DNA of 64,000 nt from Choristoneura fumiferana (GCF_025370935.1 NC_133474.1:20490826-20554825), one strand, 5' to 3'. Shown: positions 30,225 to 39,480, counted from the first letter of the stretch. Notes: generated by a model not told the origin, from the letters alone. A program made the numbers and translations.

Positions 30225-30442
30225 ATAATAAATGTGAAAGCAACTCTGTCTGTTACCTTTTCTTGCTTTAACCGCTGAACCGATTGAATCGAATTTCGGT
30301 GTCGAGATAGAGTCCCGAGGAAGGACATTTTTATCCCGGTAAAATTCAAAGTACTCGCGGGCACAGAATAAATAATAGTACTACCGCGGGATAGCGATAA
30401 GCGAATCCTACGCAGATGGAGTCGCGGACAACAGCTAGTAAC
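30225..30442 (+). repeat. AGCTAGT-end repeat family
   Basis: ATAATAAATGTGAAAGCAAC, CGCTGAACCGATTGAATCGA, AGTCCCGAGGAAGGACATTT, TTATCCCGG, GCGGGATAGCGATAAGCGAA, GGAGTCGCGGACAACAGCTA. The long minus frame 30131-30802 reads antisense through this repeat and is not a gene. Confidence 0.75.
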
Positions 30443-30481
30443 CAAATTAACGCGAGTAGCGACTATCTTTCTTCTAGGGAT

Positions 30482-30560
30482 CAGTATACCGGGTATGGCC
30501 TGTAACACGGGCAAATAATTAAAACATGGATCGTATTGGAAAAATATTATTTTTTTAAAT
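30482..30560 (+). repeat. TATACCGGG..GGCCTGTAA element, one end
   Basis: GTATACCGGGTATGGCCTGT, AACACGGGCAAATAATTAAA, ACATGGATCG match the terminus of the foldback element at 41814-42156. The other end was not found. Confidence 0.6.
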
Positions 30561-31430
30561 ATAATGCAACTTCTCCAAAAATAGGCACTAATAACTCTTA
30601 AAAAAATCGACACTTCTTCTTCTTCTTCTCTTTTAAAATATGGCTTTTCTGTCCTAATTGATAGGACAATTTCGCCAGTGTCAAAGTACTCTCTTTGAGT
30701 GAGACGTTGTACGGTGATTGTAGTTTTTGCAACTTGATAGTAAAATTCCAGAAACCACGTGGAGACAACTTGCGCATTAAAAAATGTCAGACACGAGAGC
30801 AATATAGAATTTTGTGATCACTGTTCATTATTAAGGTTAATCGCCGCATTTATCTACCAATTTACACTACCAAATTATACTTCAACTAGCCAAAGAAACA
30901 GAAATAGCAAAATTAGATATTGTCTACATTCGCCATGTTCGAATGCTACAAATCGAATCAATCGATACTTCACTCGATAAATTACACATCTCTAAATCTG
31001 TCAATCTCGAAACGTCACAGAACTCATCAAAGGTGAAAAATACAATAATGTCGTAGATATTAGCTAAGCTACTTCTTCAATACACCACGTCTCTAAGCGC
31101 TCAAAGCCGCAGTTACTCGAATGTGTCCCCAGACACGTGGATTAGGCCGCCCAAGCTCAGAAACTGTGCCAGCCTTTCTGCGAGATTGCTTTCTGCACGC
31201 GCGTTTGTATGGCAAGTCTGCATAAGAAGCGGAAAGATGAAAAATAGTTAAAATAGAGGCGGACTTTCGAAACACGCGTCAGAAACTGTGATAGTGACGC
31301 AGTGGCAGGGTTCTTAAAGTTACTGGCATCAATTTCGGGATAAAAACAAAATTATGTTAGTTTTTTTGTTTTTTCATTAAAATCGACGGAAAAAGACGGC
31401 TGTAATAAGTTTGACACTAATGTTTATCAG
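30561..31430. other. Unrecognised; (TTC)n microsatellite
   Basis: CTTCTTCTTCTTCTTCTC near 30614-30630. A GC-richer patch at 31090-31310 has no recognisable protein motif; CAGAAACTGTG occurs twice there. Confidence 0.4.
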
Positions 31431-31520
31431 TCTGTGACATCGTAGCTCTTTAATTCATGCACCGATTTCAATGCGGTTTTTTACGTAAAAGCGAGTTTTG
31501 TTGCAGTGGTTCTTAGGTAT
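31431..31520 (-). repeat. GGTGCCACAGACAG family, degenerate internal part
   Basis: ATCGTAGCTCTTTAATTCAT, CACCGATTTCAATGCGGTTT reverse-match the AACCGCATT..AAATCGG..AAGAGCTACG landmark. Confidence 0.5.
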
Positions 31521-32436
31521 ATTTGATTAAAAACAGTTTAGCCGTATTAGAGATATTGAGATGTTTTTTCTCAGTTTCTAACTTGGTTAGGTTTCTTGCG
31601 ATAACCATGATTTTCTGGCAAATAAATCTATTCAAGAAGTAAAAAAAATGTGCAAGACTTTTAGAAAACTTTTGCCTGAAATTACTATAATCATATCCAT
31701 GGACAACTGATCTCTTTGAGGTTTTGGCCCCTAGCCGTCGTCCATAATTTCATGATATGAAAAAAACCGGGTAATTTTTCTTAAATATAAGACCCGGATA
31801 TACTCATATACAAAGAGATAAGACTAGCGTGTTTTGTTTGTCGCAATAGTATAAAAACCATTTCATTTATTCGGCTGCTGGTTTATAATTAGTTAGCTCA
31901 ATCAAAGCAGAAACTTCGTCTAAAAATTAATTACAATACCGTTTAAATGAACACACAGTTCTTACTTAACTCACATAACGGTACTCCATTAGTTACACTT
32001 AAGTTACTCGTTACGTAATTTGAATTTGTTTTGTTTTTAGTTGTAAAGAACTTAACATTTCTATGGGCTTAAGGCTACTAGTTAGTATGAAGTTATTTCT
32101 GTAGATTGCGTATATGAAATGTTATATTTAACAATGATATGCAGTGACAGACAAAATGATCTGTGCAGTGCTAAGTTTAGACTTGCAAGAATAATCCTGT
32201 AGGTAGTTGCATTACAATTACGGTAGAAAAGGCAAAGGGTATGTTAGGCAAGGAGGCGGAGTAGGTAGGTAGGTAGGCGTAGGGATCGTCCAGTGCCTAG
32301 CTTGAGATCCCGGGTTCTACTAAAAAACGTTCGTCAGTTTCGTTAGTTCGTTATTTTGAATTAAGGTCAAATTTAGAAAATAGCAGTAAGTTCTGCAATA
32401 TATAGTAAAATAATGAAATGTTAATGTGATAATGGA
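31521..32436. other. Unrecognised; (TAGG)n at ~32260
   Basis: GTAGGTAGGTAGGTAGG near 32262-32279, otherwise nothing recognised. Confidence 0.4.
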
Positions 32437-32640
32437 TACTTACACTAATATTATTAATGCGAAAGTGCGTGTGTTTGTATGTTTGTCCGTCTTTCACGTT
32501 AAAACGGAGCAACGGATCGACGTGATTTTTGGCATAGAGATAGTTTATGGGCCAGAGAGTAATATAGGCTACTTTTTATCCCTTTTTAGCGCGCGATAAC
32601 CGAATTCCATGCGGACGAAGCCGCGGGCAAAAGCTAGTTA
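32437..32640 (+). repeat. AGCTAGT-end repeat family, good copy
   Basis: ACTAATATTATTAATGCGAA, AGTGCGTGTGTTTGTATGTT, CGGAGCAACGGATCGACGTG, TTTATGGGCCAGAGAGTAAT, AGGCTACTTTTTATCCC, ATGCGGACGAAGCCGCGGGC, AAAAGCTAGT. Reads left to right as the forward form of 47189-47375. Confidence 0.8.
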
Positions 32641-32729
32641 ATATAAAATTAATATTAATTCTCAAAACGTAAAAGACAACCAGACATAGAAAACAGAACA
32701 AAGCTAAAAGAATGAAGTAAAATACCAGG

Positions 32730-32874
32730 TACAGTTGAGTGCAAAAATATGAACTTATCTAACCATTCAAAAAATGTAGGTAGGTACTACAGACTCTTAT
32801 TCGGACGTAATAAGGCCGTGGTAATATATTTTTGAGTAGTACGAATAGATACATATTTTTGCACCTAACTGTAC
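32730..32874. mobile_element. 145-bp hairpin MITE, GTACAGTTGAGTGCAAAAAT ends
   Basis: GTACAGTTGAGTGCAAAAAT at the left pairs with ATTTTTGCACCTAACTGTAC at the right. No coding. Confidence 0.75.
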
Positions 32875-32879
32875 AGAAA

Positions 32880-32990
32880 AATAAAAATAAGTAGACATAT
32901 ATACCCGAGCCGCGTGTGTTTTATGCACTTGTTGCACAATCTTCTATCTGTATTTTTCTAACAGTTTTCTGCTGAAAAATATCCACTACG
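32880..32990 (+). repeat. Fragment related to the 41.0/62.1-kb repeat
   Basis: ATACCCGAGCCGCGTGTGTT, TTATGCACTTGTTGCACAAT resembles GGCTTGTTTTATGCTCTTGT, TGTACAATC at 41405-41435. Confidence 0.45.
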
Positions 32991-33104
32991 CGCTCTTTTT
33001 GTTTTGTTTTTAAAGTGGAGAAAGGGAATGCGTTTTTGAATGACTTAATCGTACATTACATACATATATTATTTTGTTTCTATTTAAGTTGGGGTATGAG
33101 GGTA

Positions 33105-33146
33105 CCGTATCTGCCATCGTGGTTAGGTACGGAACCCTAAAAAGGT
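33105..33146. repeat. GGTTCCGTA family end fragment
   Basis: GGTACCGTATCTGCCATCGT, GGTTAGGTACGGAACCCTAA. Only the terminal ~40 bp. Confidence 0.5.
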
Positions 33147-34140
33147 TTTTTATTAAAAGAGAAGCGCCTACAGGTATGATTTGAATGTAAATCATCAAAT
33201 TTGTCGAGCATAATGAGTTTGAAGGGACCTTTATTGGTCACAAAAAAGGCGTATTTGAAGAGGCGATGACTCTTGATAATAAATTAACAGATTATGAGGA
33301 TAATTTTGAATAAAGGACTTTTTTAATGAAGGGCTTTGTTTAATTTAGACTGAGCTTTTCATTATTAAATAGCAATTTTTTATAAACAAAAAACATTAAT
33401 TTGATTGTAAAGATCCATTGAGTCCTTTGCATAATGTTTTGACATAACGTAATAGACGGACGGAATAGTTTATATTAAATTGAAGATTCAGTCGGCTTTT
33501 TTATTTTTTACAAAAAAATATTTAGACTACTAACGCCATCTATACAAAGCAACAAGAACTTCACAAACGCTCAAAAAGTTATTCTTTTGTCCCGAAAAAA
33601 AAAACTGTGTACATAAAACGTTCTTTATCGCCGTCTTACCTAACTCATGCATTGTAAGCCAGGAATTATGCAGCAAGTTTTGTTTTTTCTTCGCAAGACA
33701 GCCTTGTAATAAATTAAGAACTTTATTGGTATGCTTTGTAGAAGGGTTCCGCCGTGCTTTTGCGAGAACTCTGCCTTACTTGATATTTATGAGGTTTAGG
33801 TGCTGTGAATTACACCTAGAAGTTTTCTTATCCTGACGAGCTGTGAGCTGAAAATGGTAGAACTGTTACAAATATTAGTTAAACAAATAGGATTTGTAGA
33901 GTCGAGTGCTAAAATATCTATTGAAACCACTAAAAATACGGTATCACGGTCTTTTTTATGAGTACGCCGAAATAAGACTCTATGGTACATATTTTGAAGG
34001 GTTACATAAGTCCATAATTTGCAGTCGACTGTACTTACATCATTTCTGACGCGTGATACGATTTGGAACCATGGAGTTACGACTCATGACAGATGCGATA
34101 GATGGTCACCACACATCCCTGTTATTATCCTATAGAAGCG
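33147..34140. other. Unrecognised AT-rich sequence
   Basis: Nothing recognised on either strand. Confidence 0.4.
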
Positions 34141-34145
34141 ATTAA

Positions 34146-34440
34146 TCAAACGAAAATACTAACTGAAACATGTTTGCACAGAAAAAACACACCACCGTTG
34201 GACAGGAGTCTAGACACAAATTTTTCCCATGCACCACACATTTCAGCCTGCTTTTTTTCTTAGTCACTTAAGCATTTGTGTCTAGACTCCTGTCCAGTGG
34301 TAATGTAGGAGTATGGCACGCAGCACGGAATGCTGAGGACCTGGGTTCGATTCCCAGAGCTAGTCTCTTTTTCTGGGTTTTTTCTGTGCATCCTTGTTTC
34401 AGTTTGTAATTTCGTTGGATTTCACGGGATGACTGTAAAA
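34146..34440. mobile_element. tRNA-SINE 3 pair around a 22-bp perfect inverted repeat
   Basis: A minus-strand SINE 3 tail (ACTAACTGAAACATGTTTGC, ACAGAAAAA) is followed by an inverted repeat: GGACAGGAGTCTAGACACAA-AT at 34200-34221 and its exact complement at 34274-34295. Then comes a plus-strand SINE 3 (GGCACGCAGCACGGAATGCT, GAGGACCTGGGTTCGATTCC, TCTGTGCATCCTTGTTTCAG). The B-box GGTTCGATTCC is intact. Confidence 0.7.
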
Positions 34441-34529
34441 GCAACAAATTTGGAGTTGGAAATATAAATTCCTACAAAAACCAATCTTAATTTGAAGCGA
34501 TTAATGTTTTTGGCAGTGTTAGTCGGGAG

Positions 34530-34615
34530 TTACGTGGCGCAGTTGGTAAGGAACTCGGCGCGTTTAGCCAATGGATGCGGGTTACTATTCCGCCCAGTGA
34601 CGGACGTACTCTTCC
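34530..34615 (+). mobile_element. Possible separate tRNA-derived SINE head
   Basis: TTACGTGGCGCAGTTGGTAA (A-box TGGCGCAGTTGG), GGAACTCGGCGCG, then GCGGGTTACTATTCCGCC, a degenerate B box. Not a functional tRNA: no clear acceptor stem. Confidence 0.45.
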
Positions 34616-34695
34616 TCGATTAAAAAACATATTTTCTCAAACATGCTATGTAATGTTTATGTTGTGTTCCTTAAAACAGGCTTCAAAATATACTG

Positions 34696-34715
34696 TTGCA
34701 GGCCTAGGCCTGCAA
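34696..34715. repeat. Perfect 20-bp palindrome
   Basis: TTGCAGGCCTAGGCCTGCAA; imperfect pairing extends into the flanking CTGT/ACAG. Confidence 0.8.
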
Positions 34716-34761
34716 GACAACAGTCTTTTGTTTCAATGCAAAACGTCAAATATCCACGATA

Positions 34762-34968
34762 AAGGCCATTATACACGACTTGAGATTAATAATCTGAATT
34801 TCTATGGTTCATTTATTAGTTATTGAATAAATTCACAGGACTATAAATATTCTATATGTAAATATATAAATATTACTGACGCGTTTTACGTCAAATTACA
34901 ATTTTATTTACATAATAAAGTATTAATGTAGCTGATTAAATCGGCTGCAGTTCGTGTATAATGGCCCT
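34762..34968. mobile_element. 207-bp MITE, AGGCCATTATACACGA ends
   Basis: AGGCCATTATACACGACTTG at the left pairs with TTCGTGTATAATGGCCCT at the right (16-19 bp). The interior is AT-rich. Confidence 0.75.
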
Positions 34969-35309
34969 AAAAGCCGAACAGCAAACACAATAAAAAAAAA
35001 GTTTTGGCGGGAAAATTGACAAGTGTCATTGTCTTTTTTTTTGATTGACTGGACTTGGGCTTTAGCTATTTTGCAAATAAGTTCCATTGTCATTTCAAAA
35101 GTTTCGTTTAGAAACGTGATTTTTATTTTTGCAGTCCGTTATATGTACATGTTTTTTATAGCAATTTGATTTTATTAGGATTATTTTAACGTTTTAAATC
35201 ATGTTAGAATGAAGTAAACACATATAGATGGCAGTTATAATTTGAGTTTGGTACAATTTTAGTTGTCTTACGAATAAAACATTGATTTCTAGGAGTTTTT
35301 ATTTCTTTT

Positions 35310-35460
35310 AGTGCATGTTTGAGAAAAGCACTATACAAGCCTCGGCACGAAAGAACATGCCAGCCTCGTATACCTATACGGCCTCGCTACGCTCGGCCGT
35401 CTATACATACTCGGCCTGCAAGCCTTTCTTTCCCGGCCTCTGCAGTAATGTACTATTAAA
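35310..35460. repeat. CTCGGC-rich dispersed repeat
   Basis: GAAAAGCACTATACAAGCCT, CGGCACGAAAG, GTATACCTATACGGCCTCGC, TACGCTCGGCCGTCTATACA, CGGCCTGCAAGCC, CTCTGCAGTAATGTACT. Locally repetitive CTCGGC/CGGCC motifs with TACTCGGC-type symmetry. A common lepidopteran motif as far as I recall. Opposed short frames here are by-products. Confidence 0.55.
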
Positions 35461-36307
35461 TGCTGACCAGAATTATAAAAAGCCTCGCCATATTGTGGAA
35501 AACCAATAGAACTAATTTTTTGCACTGATAACACTAAATTTAAATGTCATCTGTCTATTGCTGTAAAAGTTCAACGTTGTTTACCACGCGTAAAGTGTTA
35601 GTTTAAAGTGTTATTTTGTGTTTTTGTTCGTTAAAATGCCGTCATAGAAAAAGTGAGGGATTTGAAAATATTCATTTAAATAACATTACCGACACCGTTG
35701 TCAATATGACTGTAAAGAATGTTGCAATAAAAAGCGTAGAAGTGCTGCCCTCGCGTCAGGTTTTTTAAATTCCTGGTCAGGCTTTAATAGGATTATAAGT
35801 ACCTACATATTAAACATCAAACTTATTGTAAAAACATCGATAAATTCTCATAAGCTAAAGCCAATATAAACAATCGTGCAACTTATAGGCCAATCGCATA
35901 TAACCCAATTTTGTTAAGGGCTATAATCTGTCCCATGTCGAGAGCTAACCCCTATCAACCTATTAAAGGGCCCTATTAACAGGCCCTATTAACGAAGTAG
36001 GCCAAGGTCACCGAAGCCTTCACAGAGCTTTTTGTGAACGAACAACGGCAGAGTATTAAAGACACCTGGTAAGGCTGAAGTTAGTAATTTACGTTTGAAT
36101 TTTGTTCAAGTGTAAACAGAAAATAATTAACTGCTACTTTTTACCATGCTTCATTGCAAACATACGCATAATAATGCATGAGGTGATTTACTTTTGATCG
36201 ACATATATTATTGTTCTTTCAAAGCAAATTATTAAAATGCTCTAAAAGCTACTTTTAAGACGCAGAAACTTCTGAGTTCAAACCCAGGCACCTCTAAATT
36301 TTTTAGA
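35461..36307. other. Unrecognised sequence
   Basis: Only a short GGCCCTATTAACAGGCCCTA direct repeat near 35970-35995. Confidence 0.4.
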
Positions 36308-36388
36308 ATCATCATCATCATAATCAGCCCTTAGACGTCCACTACTGAACAAAGGCCTCCCCCTTAGCACGCCACAGTGAACGACAAC
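36308..36388 (-). mobile_element. RTE subfamily 1, 3' tail half
   Basis: The minus strand reads GTTGTCGTTCACTGTGGCGT, GCTAAGGGGGAGGCCTTTGT, TCAGTAGTGGACGTCTAAGG, GCTGATTATGATGATGATG. It begins where the opposite-strand part (36389-36594) stops, with ~12 bp of overlap. Confidence 0.75.
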
Positions 36389-36594
36389 CGACATAGCTGG
36401 AAAAATATGCAAGTTGACGTGGCAATGGGCGGGTCACATCGCTCGAAGAACAGAAAACCGTTGGGGAAGAAAATTCCCCGAGTGGCGACCACGAATCGGA
36501 TAACGAAGCGTTGGCAGGCCTCCCACCAGGTAGACTGACGACATCGTCAGAGTTGCGGGAAACCGGTGGATGCAAGTGGCGAGTTGTCGTTCAT
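36389..36594 (+). mobile_element. RTE subfamily 1, body half, inverted to its tail
   Basis: CGACATAGCTGGAAAAATAT, GTGGCAATGGGCGGGTCACA, CCGTTGGGGAAGAAAATTCC, GGCAGGCCTCCCACCAGGTA, GGTGGATGCAAGTGGCGAGT, TGTCGTTCAT and then the family match stops. It encodes the NRWGRK..EWRP..RRW-like region in a damaged frame. Confidence 0.75.
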
Positions 36595-36663
36595 TTTTAA
36601 AATACATCAGCAAAATTACCTTTCATATTGTACAGTTTTTTGGACTTTCGGATGAGTGAACAT

Positions 36664-36750
36664 TTGCGTAACAATTCAATGGTATGTGTGACGTTCTCAA
36701 TCCACACTAAGATAGCGTGGAAACTTCAGCACAAGAACTTTTTTTCTGAC
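36664..36750 (+). mobile_element. tRNA-SINE 1, old internal fragment
   Basis: TTGCGTAACAATTCAATGGT, ATGTGTGACGTTCTCAATCC, ATAGCGTGGAAACTTCAGCA, CAAGAAC resembles GCGAAGCAATTCAATGG..GAAGTTCCCAATCC..CGCGTGGGAACTATGGCCCA. Confidence 0.55.
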
Positions 36751-36839
36751 TTTATGTACTTAGTGTTACATGTAAAGACCTTAAATAAAACACATAAGTT
36801 ATAAACTTGCATAGCTATGTTACGTCTGCGCTCAGGGCT

Positions 36840-37400
36840 GTATTTTCTCTGTTAAAGCTTTTGATGATTATACAACTTGAAATCACTTTGATTCATTGAG
36901 AAACTAGTCCAATCTTGATGCTGTGCTAACAATGACGCAACAAATCGCAGCGACAGCTCCTATCTGACTCTTATAGCACTTTATTACGACGTGATCAAAT
37001 ATTCAAAATGTCAATATGAATGCTATCTTTTGTATAAAAATTGTTAGTAAAGGTCATAGGTTCCGTAATCATCGGAGGTGATTTAGGACACGAAGTTTGA
37101 GGTTATCGTCGAAGAAGTTTATCTTTTTGTGATCTGAACTCTATACATTATCATAAGTAACTCTTCGGAGTATGTTATTTAATGTATGCATTGTTGAAGC
37201 TTTTAATATTATGGTAACTTGAAATAATTGTCAATTGGAAACGTCCAATGTTGACAATGGCTTAAGACGCCAAATCGCAGCGACAGCTCCTATCTGACTC
37301 TTATAGCACACGACGTGATCAAATATTCAAAATGTCTTGAATGCCATAGTTAAAAATTGTTAGTAAAGGTCATAGGTTCCGTAATCATCGGAGGTGATTT
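36840..37400. repeat. Diverged tandem duplication, ~325-345-bp offset
   Basis: AAATCGCAGCGACAGCTCCT, ATCTGACTCTTATAGCAC, CGACGTGATCAAATATTCAA, GGTCATAGGTTCCGTAATCA and TCGGAGGTGATTT occur at 36945-37088 and again at 37271-37400. Weaker matches (GTTAAAGCTTTTGATGATTA / GTTGAAGCTTTTAATATTAT) precede both. Copy 2 has short deletions. Confidence 0.8.
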
Positions 37401-37408
37401 CGCACGAA

Positions 37409-37482
37409 GTTTGCAGGTTTCCTCACGAAGTTTTCCTTCACCGCAAAGCTCGTGGTAAATTTCAAATGTAACTCCGCACATG
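37409..37482 (-). mobile_element. tRNA-SINE 1, internal fragment
   Basis: GTTTGCAGGTTTCCTCACGA, AGTTTTCCTTCACCGCAAAG, CTCGTGGTAAATTTCAAATG, TAACTCCGCACATG. It follows directly on the second duplication unit. Confidence 0.75.
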
Positions 37483-37536
37483 TTATTTCGTAATGGATCA
37501 TTAGTTGAAGAACGGGGTTCGTAGCTTCGAATTTCT

Positions 37537-37728
37537 CGTCAACCGGAAGACGTCCACTGTTGAACAATGGCCTTTAAGCACGCCACAATGAAAGACAACT
37601 CGCCACTTACTTTGACCGGTTGCCCTAAACTCTCGCGTCAGTCCTTTTAGTGTGAGGCCTGCTAATGCTTTGTCTTCCGGTTCATGATCGCTACTCGAGG
37701 ACTTTTCTCCCTCAATAGTTACTCGGGT
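37537..37728 (-). mobile_element. RTE-like LINE 3' end, subfamily 1
   Basis: The minus strand reads GGGAGAAAAGTCCTCGAGTA, CATGAACCGGAAGACAAAGC, AAGTGGCGAGTTGTCTTTCA, TTCAACAGTGGACGTCTTCC, GGTTGACG. It abuts a plus-strand subfamily-2 end with no more than ~10 bp between. The long minus frame 37501-38100 crosses both and is not real. Confidence 0.75.
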
Positions 37729-37735
37729 ACAATCA

Positions 37736-38050
37736 GAAATGATGATATCCGCAGTAGAACTAAGATTACCGACATAGCCCGAAGAATTGCGAAACTGAAG
37801 TGGCAGTGGGCGGGGCACATTGCTCGCAGGACTGATGGCCGATGGGGTCAGAAGGTTCTCGAATGGCGTCCGCAGTCCAGGAGACGAGTTGTCGGTAAGC
37901 CTCCAACAAGATGGAGCGACGACCTGGTTAAGATCGCGGGATCGCGGTGGATGCGAAAAGCACAAGACCGGTCTGAGTGCAGAGTCTTGGGGGAGGCCTA
38001 TGTCCTGCAGTGGACGTCTTTCAACTGACATAACGATGATAAGATAATGA
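37736..38050 (+). pseudogene. RTE-like reverse transcriptase C-terminus, subfamily 2
   Basis: The plus frame, open from ~37740 to the stop near 38028, encodes IRSRTKITDIARRIAKLKWQ, WAGHIARRTDGRWGQKVLEW, RPQSRRRVVGKPPTRWSDDL, KIAGSRWMRKAQDRS, ECRVLGEAYVLQWTSFN. This is the complete C-terminal ~100 residues of an RTE-type LINE, then a GATGATAAGATAATGATGAT tail. The catalytic RT domain is absent (5' truncation). One of the better-preserved copies. Confidence 0.8.
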
Positions 38051-38149
38051 TGATGAGTTACTCGGATGAGCAGCACTTTGTGATATGTCTCTTCGTCCAA
38101 TATTCCGCAGATCCTGAAGAATATGTTTTCGACCGCTGTGTGTTGCCAA

Positions 38150-38400
38150 CGATGACCTAGACGTAGATAGCTCTTTGCGTAACTCTAAGCTGAAAGTCCT
38201 CAAGGTCCTGATTGTTGGCCTCTTGGACATGCTAAGAGTCACGCAACGAGCTATGGAGAGACCTATGCTCGGAGTATCTTTGCGCAATATAATTTGGAAT
38301 ACTGGCAAATTCCAGTATTCCAAATTCAATTGCGAATAAATAAAATCATCGACATAGCTTGAATAATACGCAAGTTGAAGTGGCACGTTACATCGATTGA
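38150..38400 (+). pseudogene. RTE-like RT fragment (RVTQRAMERPMLGVSLR)
   Basis: The plus frame gives LRVTQRAMERPMLGVSLRNI IW (the region just before the IRxRT..IAxxIAKLKW segment of subfamily 2). After a hairpin, degenerate CGACATAGCTTGAATAATAC, GCAAGTTGAAGTGGCA follows. So it overlaps and extends upstream of the neighbouring copy's homology. A separate insertion or a local duplication. Confidence 0.65.
38291..38326. repeat. 15-bp perfect inverted repeat, 6-nt loop
   Basis: AATTTGGAATACTGG at 38291-38305 and CCAGTATTCCAAATT at 38312-38326, inside the RTE fragment. Confidence 0.85.
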
Positions 38401-38794
38401 AGAAGCAGAATGTAAATGTAGGTTTTTTGCTGGGTCATTGGACTATTGAGTTTACATGTTCCAAGACGCGTAAAAGCTAGTCTATATTTTTTTTTAATGT
38501 CTAATCAAACACAAAATCAAATATAACCCTTAACGCACCCAAGCAATCCACAAATAGTAAACGTTATGTAGGCTATTTAGTTCAGCTCATAAAAAAAAAA
38601 TTGCTATTGCCGTAAAAATATTATCACGTGAATCCCGTTAAGATGATAGAGCATAGTAACCATTACTTTATTTTACTATCAGTCATTGTCACAGAGTGCT
38701 TCGTGAGACATAAATAGGTCACCGCTTATGAAGGAAGAAGACGGCCTATGGGCTAAAGAGTAAGCTGCGAGCGATTGTTCCAAGAAACATAGAA
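38401..38794. other. Unrecognised sequence
   Basis: Nothing recognised. Confidence 0.4.
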
Positions 38795-38892
38795 TGCGGG
38801 TTTCTTGACAGGTGAAATATCGCTAAATGGCTTTAGTATCGAGACGTCTGTTTGAAGTTATAGTCTTGCTTTCGATTGGCTCCTTTAGTGAC
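38795..38892 (+). repeat. GGTTTCTTGACAGGTGAAAT repeat, copy 1
   Basis: GGGTTTCTTGACAGGTGAAA, TATCGCTAAATGGC, CGATTGGCTCCTTTAGTG. A second copy at 61988-62095 leads into a different inner element. Confidence 0.65.
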
Positions 38893-39429
38893 TTATACCG
38901 GGTGGGCCCTGTAACAGGATCAAAAAATTTAAACCTAGGTTATGCTACTCAAATGTACTACTTACAACTGCAACTTTAAAAAATTAAGTAATTTCATCAT
39001 TATGTTTATTTTATTTTATTTACTTATTATCTTTTGGTGAAATAAATTATTTTGTATTTTGTATTATGGAGAACCACCAGCTTAAGACATACAGATTAAA
39101 GATAACAATACACACAGAAAGCCAATTACAGGTTCTCTCCGATAATAGCAGTGTAGGTACAAATAATAGCAGAATAACCAAACAAATAAATTAAAACAAC
39201 AAATTAAATGGTATTTTCAATGTACGGCATCCAATAGCCTAAACGACACCGCCTGTCACGTAACAAAATGACGGATTTCGTAATACATTGCTTGTCCAAT
39301 TAAACTTTAAACCATAATAAAAATTATAATACAAGTTATTTTCAAAAGTTGTAGAACTAAATTAGCTCAAGATGAAGAGTGGAAGCTGTGGTTTCATTTT
39401 TTGCTCCTGTTACAGGGCCCACCTTGTAT
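38893..39429. mobile_element. 537-bp foldback element, TTATACCGGGTGGGCCCTGT ends
   Basis: TTATACCGGGTGGGCCCTGT, AACAGGATCAAAAAAT at the left pairs over ~40 bp with ATTTTTTGCTCCTGTTACAG, GGCCCACCTTGTAT at the right. The core CCGGGTG(T)GGCCTGTAA is shared with the 41.8-kb element, so the two are related. Confidence 0.75.
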
Positions 39430-39480
39430 GTCCAATCACAAACGTGACGCAAATGTCAAAGTTGTCAAACAGAACCGTAT
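39421..39480 (+). repeat. CCAATCACAAACGTGACG repeat, copy 1
   Basis: CCAATCACAAACGTGACGCA, AATGTCAAAGTTGTCAAACA. A second copy is near 62518-62560. Confidence 0.6.

Noticed and set aside
30131..30802. Longest minus-strand open frame (223 codons)
   Set aside because: It reads antisense through an AGCTAGT-end repeat and a foldback-element end. Its E-run comes from a (TTC)n microsatellite. No protein motif.
37501..38100. 199-codon minus-strand frame
   Set aside because: It crosses two opposed RTE remnants; the real coding match is on the plus strand (37736-38050) and in another minus frame.
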